Below, piece by piece: positions 43,751-51,997 of a stretch of DNA of 53,823 nucleotides (position 1 is its first letter; each line of letters begins with the position of its first letter). A model generated the notes under the pieces. That model made no database searches and was not told the origin of the DNA. It worked only from the letters and a program-made list of their open reading frames with translations. The position numbers and the translations under genes are program-made. This DNA is from an uncultured Candidatus Peregrinibacteria bacterium (GTDB taxonomy: Bacteria; Patescibacteriota; Gracilibacteria; Peribacterales; Peribacteraceae): positions 1 through 53,823 of the forward strand of contig CALMES010000080.1 in the NCBI GenBank assembly GCA_937863435.1. Direction: 5' to 3'.

Positions 43751-45496
43751 TTACTTTTTGATGAGCGTGACAACTTTTTCCCCTTCGTTAATGCCGCTGA
43801 TAATTTCCGTATCGCCACCTTCGCCTTCCATGCCGTCGACAACGGTTTTTTCGGTCATTTTGTTTTTATCATCGAGAACGCGCACCGTCTTTCTGCCGTC
43901 ATCGGACTGGATGATGGCGCGTGCCGGTATTTTGATCACATTCCTGCGTTCGCCTGTCACAATCGTGGTATCGCCCGACATACCAAGCTTCAGGTCTGTG
44001 TGCGTGTACACAAAGTCCAGACGGATACGGTATTTGTCGACTCCGTCCACTTTTGTCGGTGCGGAATCGATTTCACTCACTTTTATCTTAAACGGCGTCT
44101 TCGGAAATGCATCCAGTTTGATGGACCCTGTTTGAGCCAGGTTCACTTTTGGCACGTCAATGTCCGAAATGAACATCTCCACTCTGTACGGCGATGATCC
44201 GAGCATGGTGACAGACGGTTCGGAAACCGGACGCATTTCACCCGGCTTTGCATTTACTTTCGTGATGACGCCGTCGACCGGTGCGGTCAAAATCGTATCG
44301 CGGTACTGTGACGATGCGCGGGCAAGATCCGCCTGCGCCTGACGAACGCGCGCTACCGCTGCATCGATGTCCGTCTGACGCGCAGGGGCTTTTTTCAGGT
44401 TCAGCTGCGCCTCGTCGATCCGAAGAGACGTTTCATACGTGGTGATATCGGCCTTGGCCCTGTCGCGCGTGCCCTGCAGGGAATTGATCGCGTTTTGCTC
44501 TGTGGTGATCTGCGTATCGTAGCTGGCAGCCGCATCGCGCAGTGATTTGATGGCTGCATCGAGCGTGGCCAGTGCGGACTGTACCGCACTTTTCTGGGTT
44601 GCAAGTGTTGCCTTGTGTGCCTCGCGGCTTTCCTGCGTGAAGTATCCGTTGACGGGAGTGGAGGCGATGAGATCGTATGCGCGGCTGACGACGCCCGCCG
44701 CAGCGCCTACGGACATGCGTGCCGATTCCATGTTCGTGATCGCAACCTGGTAGTCAGTAGTATTGAATCCCGTGGACTGCAGAACCGTGATCTGCGATTC
44801 AATCGCAGCGCGGGCTGATTTAATCTGGTCAAAGTCACTGGTCGGATTTTTGGTCATGACATCGTTCACCTCGTTCTGACTGAACACGCCGTCCACTGCA
44901 CGCAGCGCTGTCTTGGCAGCAGACAACTGCTGGGAGATGGTGCTGTTTGTCGTGGCAACCTGGCCGGACAAGCCGACTATTGCCTGCGTTTTGATTTTCT
45001 CGAGTTTTTCTCTCTCTGAAACCAGATTGCTTTCTGCGGTTGCAAGTGAGGACTTCGCGGCCTCCAGTGCAGCCTTCTTGTTATCCACCTGTGCCTGCGT
45101 GATAGCGATGTCCTCGGGACGCGAGCCCTCCTGCAGCGCGCGTAACTGCGCGACAGCGGACTGAACGTTTGCCGAAGCAGCCGCGACACCGGCACCAAGG
45201 CTGCCGGCACGCAGCGAGGCGAGCTGCTGCCCGGCTTTTACTTTTGCACCTTCTTTTACATAGACGTTCGCCACAATATCGGTTGTCGGGAACTGAAGCT
45301 GCAAATCGCGGTCCGAAATAACCGTACCGACAGCCTCAACCGTCTGGCGTAAATCACCGCGACTGGAAACGGCCGTGACGTATTGCACAGGCTTTGGCCG
45401 ACTTAAGGAATATACCCCCAGTATAACGAGGACAAGCACTATCCCGCCAAGGATGAGCCACTTGCGACGCCAGAGAGCGGAGAGAAACTTTTTCAT
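43751..45496 (-). CDS. HlyD/MacA-like membrane fusion protein
   Basis: The product is 581 residues. An N-terminal membrane helix (WLILGGIVLVLVILGVYSL) is followed by a lipoyl/barrel half-motif (VGTVISDRDLQLQFP), a very long coiled-coil region (about 90-400), the return lipoyl half (ILTAPVDGVITKVNAKPGE) and beta-barrel/MP domains. At 581 residues it is longer than MacA (about 370) because of the extended hairpin. It overlaps the MarR gene by 4 bp (ATGA), showing translational coupling. With no outer membrane expected in Patescibacteria, the long hairpin may reach across the wall or S-layer. Confidence 0.92.
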   Translation of the reverse strand: MKKFLSALWRRKWLILGGIVLVLVILGVYSLSRPKPVQYVTAVSSRGDLRQTVEAVGTVISDRDLQLQFPTTDIVANVYVKEGAKVKAGQQLASLRAGSLGAGVAAASANVQSAVAQLRALQEGSRPEDIAITQAQVDNKKAALEAAKSSLATAESNLVSEREKLEKIKTQAIVGLSGQVATTNSTISQQLSAAKTALRAVDGVFSQNEVNDVMTKNPTSDFDQIKSARAAIESQITVLQSTGFNTTDYQVAITNMESARMSVGAAAGVVSRAYDLIASTPVNGYFTQESREAHKATLATQKSAVQSALATLDAAIKSLRDAAASYDTQITTEQNAINSLQGTRDRAKADITTYETSLRIDEAQLNLKKAPARQTDIDAAVARVRQAQADLARASSQYRDTILTAPVDGVITKVNAKPGEMRPVSEPSVTMLGSSPYRVEMFISDIDVPKVNLAQTGSIKLDAFPKTPFKIKVSEIDSAPTKVDGVDKYRIRLDFVYTHTDLKLGMSGDTTIVTGERRNVIKIPARAIIQSDDGRKTVRVLDDKNKMTEKTVVDGMEGEGGDTEIISGINEGEKVVTLIKK

Positions 45497-45930
45497 AGAT
45501 CTTTACGAGAAAGAGAAGTAAGCAGATTGCGATAGATGCGGATCATTTGTGCCTGATCCTCGGCTGAAAGGAGAGAAATAATACCACGCATGATTTGTTT
45601 TTTCTGTGCAATTTTTTCTGTCAGCATCTGTTTGCCAGCTGGTGTCATTTTCAGCCGGACAAGCTTCCGGTTCGATGCATCTGTCAGACGTTCAATCCAC
45701 TTCATTTTTACCAGACGATTGACGAACGACGTTGCCGACGGTGCCGAGACTTTCATAAATGCAGCGACCTCTTTCATGGTAATACCCTCATGCTCGGAGA
45801 TGAGCGACAGCGCATGCATTTGCAGCCAGTTCATCGTTTTGTCATCCTTGCCCGCACTGGACATTACCTTGCGCATATGGCGCGTGACTTCGAATGTCAG
45901 GTCGATGAGGTGGTCTGCGGAATGTTCCAT
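45493..45930 (-). CDS. MarR-family transcriptional regulator
   Basis: From ATG 45930 the product is 145 residues; the upstream frame would overlap the promoter. The winged helix-turn-helix is visible as GITMKEVAAFMKVSAPSATSFVNRLVKM and WIERLTDASNRKLVRLKMT. It is first gene of the exporter operon and its own promoter carries a palindrome at +1, so it most likely represses the operon until a ligand (toxic compound or envelope stress signal) is bound. Confidence 0.95.
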   Translation of the reverse strand: MEHSADHLIDLTFEVTRHMRKVMSSAGKDDKTMNWLQMHALSLISEHEGITMKEVAAFMKVSAPSATSFVNRLVKMKWIERLTDASNRKLVRLKMTPAGKQMLTEKIAQKKQIMRGIISLLSAEDQAQMIRIYRNLLTSLSRKDL

Positions 45931-45937
45931 ACTAAAT

Positions 45938-45947
45938 GGTACGTACC
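45938..45947. promoter_or_regulatory. Second palindrome in marR leader
   Basis: GGTACGTACC, a perfect 10-bp palindrome, lies between the +1 operator and the marR ATG. It may be an auxiliary site. Confidence 0.3.
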
Positions 45948-45955
45948 TGAAATAG

Positions 45956-45968
45956 TTAGATACTCTAA
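45956..45968 (-). promoter_or_regulatory. Probable MarR operator
   Basis: TTAGA-N3-TCTAA is a palindrome immediately downstream of the -10 box and covering the predicted transcription start. Confidence 0.65.
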
Positions 45969-45996
45969 TTATATATCCCAATCTAAATATTGTCAA
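45968..45996 (-). promoter_or_regulatory. Consensus promoter of marR-exporter operon
   Basis: On the minus strand: TTGACA (45996-45991), 17 nt, TATAAT (45973-45968). Both boxes are perfect sigma-70 consensus, the strongest promoter in the window, as expected for a promoter that is normally repressed. Confidence 0.9.
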
Positions 45997-46095
45997 CAGG
46001 CAAGTACCAACCTGCGATGCGCTGCAAGCGGCTCCCGGGGGGAGACGATGAGAGAACTATCAAAAATCAGCCGGGAATCATTTTCCCCGATCAAA

Positions 46096-46929
46096 TCACT
46101 TTCCGCTAACCACTTTCAATGAGTACAGCGCCTCCTTTACCGCATCAGCGACTGGTAAAAACGGTCTGGAAGCCTTCTGGATTTTCTCGCTGCGGATAAG
46201 GCAATTGCTACGACCGGTGGCCACCACATCCGATAATTGCGATGCTGACAACTGCTCGAATACATGAGACGGATCGACAATCTCTTTATAGAGAGTCATT
46301 ATTTCAAAAGGCGAGAATGTGCCAGGATTGACGGCGTTAAAGACGCCTGTCTCGCGTTGCTGAATGAGGGCTTCCAGGGCTTTCAGGAAGTCCGGTATAT
46401 AGGTAAGGGAATTTTGCTGATCCAGAACACGTGAGTATTTTTTCAGCTTCATAATGAGATTTCTGGGCTGCAATGTGCCGTCAAACGGCATGCGCAAGCG
46501 GACCTGCAGTACAGGGAATTCCGCCAGTATGCGATCGGACCACGCCTTGGTGCGTGAATAAAAGCTGCCGTAGAAATTCGGCTCATCGTTTTCATCAAAT
46601 CCTCTGCCGTTGTTGTCTCCCTCGTAAATGCAACCGGAACCGATGTGAACCCAATAGATGCTGCGCCTGGCGCATTCTCGCAGAATGTTAAGCGGTCCGA
46701 GAACATTGCTGTCGATTGTTTCCTGCTTGTGCGTCTCGCACCAGTCCACATTCGGTCGGCCGGTTTTGCCGGCAGCATTGATCACTATTGTCGGCTTTGC
46801 CTCGTCCAAAACAGCGGCAACAGCCTGCGCATCTGCAATATCCGTTCCGGGGGTCAGAGCCTGCGGATACAGGTTCTTTAAGTAACCGCCTATGTAGCCA
46901 CGCCCGCCGAAAATCAGAACCTTGTCCAT
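46096..46929 (-). CDS. UER1/RHM-like NDP-sugar epimerase-reductase
   Basis: The product is 277 residues. The Rossmann start is VLIFGGRGYIGGYL. The catalytic Tyr-x3-Lys is YSRTK. The blocks NAAGKTGRPNVDWCETHKQE, GSFYSRTKAWSDRI, LQVRLRMPFDGTLQPRNLI and AVNPGTFSPFEIMTLYKEIV follow those of plant UER1/RHM nucleotide-rhamnose synthases (3,5-epimerase/4-reductase), closer than to the usual bacterial RmlD. The likely role is the last step of rhamnose or a related deoxysugar for surface glycan. No other rml genes lie nearby. Confidence 0.85.
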   Translation of the reverse strand: MDKVLIFGGRGYIGGYLKNLYPQALTPGTDIADAQAVAAVLDEAKPTIVINAAGKTGRPNVDWCETHKQETIDSNVLGPLNILRECARRSIYWVHIGSGCIYEGDNNGRGFDENDEPNFYGSFYSRTKAWSDRILAEFPVLQVRLRMPFDGTLQPRNLIMKLKKYSRVLDQQNSLTYIPDFLKALEALIQQRETGVFNAVNPGTFSPFEIMTLYKEIVDPSHVFEQLSASQLSDVVATGRSNCLIRSEKIQKASRPFLPVADAVKEALYSLKVVSGK

Positions 46930-47062
46930 ACGTGCATACTAACACGATACGCGAATCGATTGCTACGAGAGGAAATTATTTATTGCAACATTTTCTATAA
47001 ATAAAGCAATTTTGGGATGCGAGGACTGTTGAAAATGCCTGCACAACACTCATTTTTTGCGA

Positions 47063-47068
47063 TACAAT
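47063..47068 (+). promoter_or_regulatory. -10 box of ftsK
   Basis: TACAAT ends 7 nt before ATG 47076. An upstream in-frame ATG at 47067 falls inside this -10 box and so cannot be the start. The -35 is not clear. Confidence 0.55.
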
Positions 47069-47075
47069 GACCGCC

Positions 47076-49322
47076 ATGCCGAAAGTCCGCCGCAAGACCA
47101 AAGTCAAACGTCGCAAAGCCGATTCCACTCTTGAATTGCAGGATCATACGCGCAGACAGGTGACGGCCGTCATACAAATCGCACTCGGAGCCATACTACT
47201 GCTGTCGCTTACCAACAAAGCGGGTGTGCTTGGAACCTCTATTTCCCAGGGCATTATCTTTATGCTCGGTTCGTGGGGATTACTGCTTCCCGCCTTCTTT
47301 ATCCTGTCCGGAGTGTTTCGCCTGCTGGCCAAAACGCCCAACATTGAATACAAGCGCCAGTTCGGTCTCATCCTCCTTCTTATATCGTTTCTCGGCCTTG
47401 TACATTTGCAAGCCCCGCTCGAGGAATTCGGCAACAATCGTGACCAGCTTGCCGGTGCCATCGGATTTCTGGTGGCGTTTCCTTTTGTCATGCTTCTCAG
47501 CAAAACAGTCGGCTTTGTGGTTCTCATCTCCGTTTTCTTTGCCGGTCTCTTCATCGCGTTCGAACCGGATATTCCCGCTATCATGGCTGCCATAACAGGC
47601 GGCGATACGCCGTTTGAAGAGAAAAGCCGCAAGCAGATACGCGTCAAAGAGGACAAAAATATCCAGCAGCAGGAGTTGCCATTCAGCAAGCCGCGTAAAG
47701 ACCTCATTGAACAGGATGACGATGATGTCGCACCCGATCTCAATATTGTCAGACCGGCATTTGCCGACAGGAAGATTTCCGATGATGCCGCCAACCCTAA
47801 AATCGTTCCCAAGCTCAAGCCGAGCAATCTGCTCGAAATGAAAGACACGCGTTTTGAGGAGTGGAAATTTCCGGAACTGGATTTGCTGGAATCCAAGCAC
47901 AGCCAGCTTACGGTGAATGACGAAGACCTGAAGGAGCAGGCTGCCCGCATCAAGGAAAAACTCAAGGAATTCGAAATCGATGTCACCATGAAGGACGCAC
48001 ACCCTGGGCCAACTGTCACTCAATTCACGCTTCAGCCTGCCGAAGGAATCAAGCTCAGTAAGATCGAAAGCCTGAAGGATGATCTTGCGCTCGCGCTTGC
48101 CGCCCAAAGCCTGCGCATAGAAGCGCCGATTCCCGGAAAGGCTCTCGTCGGTATCGAAATGCCGAATGCCGAGCGTTCGACGGTATACCTGCGCGAACTT
48201 CTGGAATCCAATTCGTTCCGCAAATCCGAATCCCCTCTTACCATTCCGCTTGGTCGCGGTGTGTCCGGCGATGCGTTTGTCGCGGATATTCAGGACATGC
48301 CGCACTTACTGATTGCCGGCGCAACCGGTGCCGGTAAGTCTGTCTGTATGAACACGTTCCTCATTTCACTGCTGTTCCAAAACGCTCCCCATGAACTGAA
48401 GTTTATTCTGATCGATCCAAAGCGTGTTGAGCTCATGCCGTATAACGGCATCCCTCACTTGCTCACTCCTGTCATTACTGAATCTGACAAAGCCCTCCAA
48501 GCACTTCGCTGGGCACTAGCAGAAATGGGTCGCCGCTTACATCGATTCTCGGAAGCAGGCGTGCGCAATATCGCAGAATTTAACGAGAAACAACAAAGCG
48601 AAGATCAACTCCTGCCACGCATTGTCATCGTGATCGATGAACTTGCCGACTTAATGATGCGCCAGCATCGTAAAGACACAGAAACGATGATCGCACGCAT
48701 AGCCCAAATGGCACGTGCAGTTGGTATGCATTTGATCATCGCAACCCAACGCCCAAGCGTCGATGTTGTGACAGGTCTGATTAAAGCAAACATTCCTACA
48801 CGTATTGCTTTTCGAGTTGTTAGCGCCATAGACTCACGCACTATTTTAGATTCGATTGGCGCCGAAGATTTACTCGGAAAAGGAGACATGTTGTACATGA
48901 CTGCTTCTACTGCCAAACCTATTCGCGTACAGGGTATCTTTATTTCAACGAAAGAAACTGAGCGGGTGATTAATGCCGTAAAAGTTGCAGGCGGAGGCAT
49001 GCTGACAGAAGAGATTACACTCGGCGAAGGCAACGAGCCTGGTGAAGGAAGTCATTTGCATCATCAAATCGATTTGGATGCGGATGACAACGGCGGTGAC
49101 GATCTGTTCTTTGATGCCGTACGCGTTGTGCAGGAAACAGGAAAGGCGTCGGCCAGCCTGCTGCAGCGTCAGCTGAAAGTCGGCTACGCTCGCGCAGCGA
49201 GACTACTCGATATCATGGAAGAGAAAGGCATCATCGGCCCGTCCGACGGCGCCAAGGCTCGCAAAGTCTATATCGATAAGTTGGCCGAAGGAGAACCGGC
49301 TAGCCAGCAGCAACAGATGTGA
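47076..49322 (+). CDS. ftsK: DNA translocase FtsK/SpoIIIE
   Basis: It pumps chromosomal DNA during division. The product is 748 residues. A basic N-terminus (MPKVRRKTKVKRRKA) is followed by four membrane helices (about 27-170), a linker with acidic/Lys clusters, then the motor. Walker A is GATGAGKSVCMNTF, Walker B-like IVIVIDELADLMM, and ATQRPSVDVVTGLIKANIP is present. The C-terminal gamma winged helix (ASASLLQRQLKVGYARAARLLDIM) binds KOPS. Between about 48470 and 49070 codon choice shifts toward CAA, GCA and CCT/CCA compared with the flanks. It ends with TGA. Confidence 0.97.
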   Translation: MPKVRRKTKVKRRKADSTLELQDHTRRQVTAVIQIALGAILLLSLTNKAGVLGTSISQGIIFMLGSWGLLLPAFFILSGVFRLLAKTPNIEYKRQFGLILLLISFLGLVHLQAPLEEFGNNRDQLAGAIGFLVAFPFVMLLSKTVGFVVLISVFFAGLFIAFEPDIPAIMAAITGGDTPFEEKSRKQIRVKEDKNIQQQELPFSKPRKDLIEQDDDDVAPDLNIVRPAFADRKISDDAANPKIVPKLKPSNLLEMKDTRFEEWKFPELDLLESKHSQLTVNDEDLKEQAARIKEKLKEFEIDVTMKDAHPGPTVTQFTLQPAEGIKLSKIESLKDDLALALAAQSLRIEAPIPGKALVGIEMPNAERSTVYLRELLESNSFRKSESPLTIPLGRGVSGDAFVADIQDMPHLLIAGATGAGKSVCMNTFLISLLFQNAPHELKFILIDPKRVELMPYNGIPHLLTPVITESDKALQALRWALAEMGRRLHRFSEAGVRNIAEFNEKQQSEDQLLPRIVIVIDELADLMMRQHRKDTETMIARIAQMARAVGMHLIIATQRPSVDVVTGLIKANIPTRIAFRVVSAIDSRTILDSIGAEDLLGKGDMLYMTASTAKPIRVQGIFISTKETERVINAVKVAGGGMLTEEITLGEGNEPGEGSHLHHQIDLDADDNGGDDLFFDAVRVVQETGKASASLLQRQLKVGYARAARLLDIMEEKGIIGPSDGAKARKVYIDKLAEGEPASQQQQM

Positions 49323-49325
49323 CGA

Positions 49326-49523
49326 CTATGGCTTCGTTTTATCTTCCGCAGAATGTATGAGGAATTTGCGAATGCATTCCTTATATTTCGCCGCCCTGTC
49401 ACGAGCATTGTTTTCCGGATTATATGCAGGTGATTCGACGTGTCTTGTAGAGGGTCCTTCCTGAATCGGATCCTGCGATTTCACAAAAGGATTGGTTGTG
49501 GAAGAGTAAGGGCAATTTTTCAT
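49326..49523 (-). CDS. Small hypothetical protein (65 aa)
   Basis: From ATG 49523 the product is 65 residues: MKNCPYSSTTNPF at the start, a basic helical end (RAAKYKECIRKFLIH). No family is recognised. TATACT on the minus strand (49539-49534) lies 10 nt upstream and overlaps the -10 of divergent rdgB. It converges on ftsK. Confidence 0.5.
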   Translation of the reverse strand: MKNCPYSSTTNPFVKSQDPIQEGPSTRHVESPAYNPENNARDRAAKYKECIRKFLIHSAEDKTKP

Positions 49524-49533
49524 AGTAAGTGAT

Positions 49534-49541
49534 AGTATACT
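49534..49541. promoter_or_regulatory. Shared divergent -10 palindrome
   Basis: AGTATACT contains TATACT on the plus strand (49536-49541) and on the minus strand (49539-49534). It can serve as -10 for rdgB and for the 65-aa gene at once, but not simultaneously. Confidence 0.55.
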
Positions 49542-49549
49542 CAATTAAA

Positions 49550-50155
49550 ATGCACGCAATGCAACTTCTGTTCGCCTCCACCAACAAAGGCAAAATTATT
49601 GAGATTCAGGAATGTCTAGCCGGAACAAAAATTGAATTGCTAACTCTTGAGGATTTCAATTTGGATTCGCATGATGTGCATGAACATGGGTTGACGTACG
49701 AAGAAAACGCTCTCATAAAAGCGCGCTATTTCTTCGAAAAATCTGGTATTCCTACTTTTACTGACGATTCTGGGATTATTGTCGATGCACTCAAAAACGA
49801 ACTAGGCGTGCAAACACGGCGATGGGGAGCCGGGTCAAAAGCGAGCGATGAAGAGTGGATTAACTTCTTTTTAGATCGCATGAGCCGCGAGGCAAATAAG
49901 CAGGCAAGATTTATAACCTGCATTGCATACATCGATCACAAAGGCACAGAACACATCTTCGAAGGCCATTGTGATGGAGTCATTACCGAAACAGTCGAAG
50001 CGCCATACTTAGCAGGTCTTCCCATTTCTGGCTGCTTTAGACCCAGTGGATTTGAAAAGGTATTTTCAGCGCTATCTGTTGATGACAAAAACCGTATAAG
50101 CCACCGAGGACGAGCGATGCAGGGGTTTATTCAATATTTAAAAAAAATCTGCTAG
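49550..50155 (+). CDS. rdgB: Non-canonical purine NTP pyrophosphatase (RdgB/HAM1)
   Basis: It removes ITP, dITP and XTP from the nucleotide pool. The product is 201 residues (ATG 49559 also possible). LLFASTNKGKIIEIQECL is the N-terminal substrate motif, SHDVHEHGLTYEENALIKAR the metal-site region, and FTDDSGIIVDALKNELGV the catalytic Asp pair. The RISHRGRAMQGF ending matches the SHRGxA motif. DNA here is AT-richer than in ftsK. Confidence 0.93.
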   Translation: MHAMQLLFASTNKGKIIEIQECLAGTKIELLTLEDFNLDSHDVHEHGLTYEENALIKARYFFEKSGIPTFTDDSGIIVDALKNELGVQTRRWGAGSKASDEEWINFFLDRMSREANKQARFITCIAYIDHKGTEHIFEGHCDGVITETVEAPYLAGLPISGCFRPSGFEKVFSALSVDDKNRISHRGRAMQGFIQYLKKIC

Positions 50156-50183
50156 TATAAAGCTCTATTTATTTCTACTAATA

Positions 50184-51353
50184 ATGCTTAAGGTTTTTGG
50201 CCTCCATGATGAAGGAACACTCGTACAAATGCGCACGTGTCTTGATGCTGGCGGATCATATGCAGTACTTTGCGCCGACGGACATAAAGGATATTCTCAA
50301 CCAGTAGGCGGAGTAGTGGCATATGAAGGGAAAATATCTATTTCTGGCGTGGGATATGACATTGCATGTGGTAATCTGGCCTGTAAAACAGATGCACGAC
50401 TTGCGGATGTCCTACCTCACATTGAGAGAATAATGAATGACGTGGTTAACCAGATTTCTTTTGGCGTTGGTCGTATCAATAATAGTCCCATTGACCATGA
50501 ATTATTCGACGATGATGCTTGGTCTATGGATATATTGGCATCAATGAAACAAAAAGCCGTTGCTCAGTTAGGAACAGTGGGCTCAGGCAATCATTACGTT
50601 GATATATTTGAAGATGAGGAAGGCTGGATATGGGTTGGCGTTCACTTCGGCTCACGTGGGCTTGGACATGGGACTGCAACAACATTCTTGCATCTTGCAG
50701 GAGGAAAAAATGGTATGGATGTGCCGCCTACACTTGTAGATGAACAAAGCGAGATTGGACAAAATTATCTTCGAGCAATGGGTCTAGCTGGTCGTTACGC
50801 TTATGCGGGCAGAGAATATGTTGCGAGACATGTAGCCACAAAAATATTGAGGGCTACCATTACAGATGAAGTTCACAACCATCATAATTTTGCCTGGAAA
50901 GAAAATCACTTCGGCAAAGATTTCTGGGTAGTACGCAAAGGAGCGACACCAGCTTTTCCTGGTCAGAGAGGATTTGTAGGCGGTTCTATGGGTGATAATG
51001 CAGTTATTATCGAAGGCATTGAATCTCCGCTGTCTAAAGAATCCCTATATTCTACTGTTCATGGGGCTGGGCGCATTATGAGTCGTACAGCAGCATTAGG
51101 TAAATTTATAAAGGACGAAAATGGAAAGAAACAACGGCAACCAGGGCTTGTGAGACATGATGAGATGATGAAGTGGATACGCGACAAAGGTATTTGCCTC
51201 CGAGGTGCTGATCTTGATGAAGCGCCGCAAGCATATCGTCGCCTGCCAGATGTACTTAAGGAGCATAATGGAACAATCAAAATTCTTCACACTCTTCGCC
51301 CTATTGGTGTATCAATGGCAACAAAAGATATCGTGGATCCGTATAAAGATTGA
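50184..51353 (+). CDS. rtcB: RtcB-type RNA ligase
   Basis: GTP- and Mn-dependent ligase that joins 2',3'-cyclic phosphate or 3'-phosphate to 5'-OH RNA ends in RNA repair or tRNA splicing. The product is 389 residues, shorter than the 400-480 typical. Metal-site motifs GVGYDIACGN (Asp, Cys), GSGNHYVDI, HFGSRGLGH and DEVHNHHNF are visible, with GATPAFPGQRG and STVHGAGRIMSR containing the His that is guanylylated. Archease and RtcA/RtcR are not nearby. The region is low-GC like its neighbours. Confidence 0.95.
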   Translation: MLKVFGLHDEGTLVQMRTCLDAGGSYAVLCADGHKGYSQPVGGVVAYEGKISISGVGYDIACGNLACKTDARLADVLPHIERIMNDVVNQISFGVGRINNSPIDHELFDDDAWSMDILASMKQKAVAQLGTVGSGNHYVDIFEDEEGWIWVGVHFGSRGLGHGTATTFLHLAGGKNGMDVPPTLVDEQSEIGQNYLRAMGLAGRYAYAGREYVARHVATKILRATITDEVHNHHNFAWKENHFGKDFWVVRKGATPAFPGQRGFVGGSMGDNAVIIEGIESPLSKESLYSTVHGAGRIMSRTAALGKFIKDENGKKQRQPGLVRHDEMMKWIRDKGICLRGADLDEAPQAYRRLPDVLKEHNGTIKILHTLRPIGVSMATKDIVDPYKD

Positions 51354-51493
51354 AAATTTGTTAGTCAAATATCTAAGTGGCATTTTTTTTCATTTCTTAA
51401 ACATCGAAAATAAATTTGATTAATTTTTGTTTATAGTAAGCCATAATTAGTGTTTTCTATGTAAACTATTGTTTGTTTGAACAACAATTTGAT

Positions 51494-51521
51494 TGACACA
51501 AAATTGTTTATCTTTACATTA
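51494..51521 (+). promoter_or_regulatory. Promoter of the 149-aa gene
   Basis: TTGACA (51494-51499), 16 nt, TACATT (51516-51521). The flanking ACAATTT and AAATTGT form an inverted repeat around the -35. The rest of the AT-rich spacer 51354-51547 shows no gene. Confidence 0.55.
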
Positions 51522-51547
51522 TTCGAAACTTATTTCTCTCAACCTTC

Positions 51548-51997
51548 ATGAAATCCGCATTACTTTCTGTCGAAGTCGATGGCAAAACAACTGAATTTCC
51601 ACAAGTGCAAAGAGTGGCAGTGGTAGGCATGAATCGAGAAACACTTGGAAAAAGACTTCCTGATCTAAATTTTAAAAGCATATTTCCAAATGCGAATGCT
51701 GGAAGCGTAGTTCCAGCTTTAACTGGTGCAACCTTAGAAGCTCTCAGGCTTTTCTTTGCATCAAATAAAAATGCTTATGACCTGATTTTTGCCACGGCCG
51801 AGACGATTGATCGCACTCGGACAGCCGTATTCGAAACACTCTCTGATGGTGCCACTATCGTAGAACTACCAAATCCTTTACCAAATCCTGAACATAGATT
51901 TGATGAAGAGCATTCACATAAATTTAATGCAGATGTTGCCAGCACAATCACAGAAATTCTTGCTCGAGTGCATGCAGCCTTATCTACAGAGGACTAA
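51548..51997 (+). CDS. Hypothetical protein (149 aa)
   Basis: I do not recognise it. The product is soluble. RVAVVGMNRETLGKRLPDL and YDLIFATAETIDRTRTAVFETL look like alternating beta/alpha elements, perhaps a small Rossmann-like fold, and a Pro-rich loop LPNPLPNPEHRFDEEHSH precedes a last helix. The 3' end overlaps the convergent helicase gene by 14 bp. It has its own promoter. Confidence 0.6.
   Translation: MKSALLSVEVDGKTTEFPQVQRVAVVGMNRETLGKRLPDLNFKSIFPNANAGSVVPALTGATLEALRLFFASNKNAYDLIFATAETIDRTRTAVFETLSDGATIVELPNPLPNPEHRFDEEHSHKFNADVASTITEILARVHAALSTED

Noticed and set aside
47280..48305. 341-codon open frame antisense to ftsK
   Set aside because: Shadow of ftsK, low-complexity charged composition, no start context.
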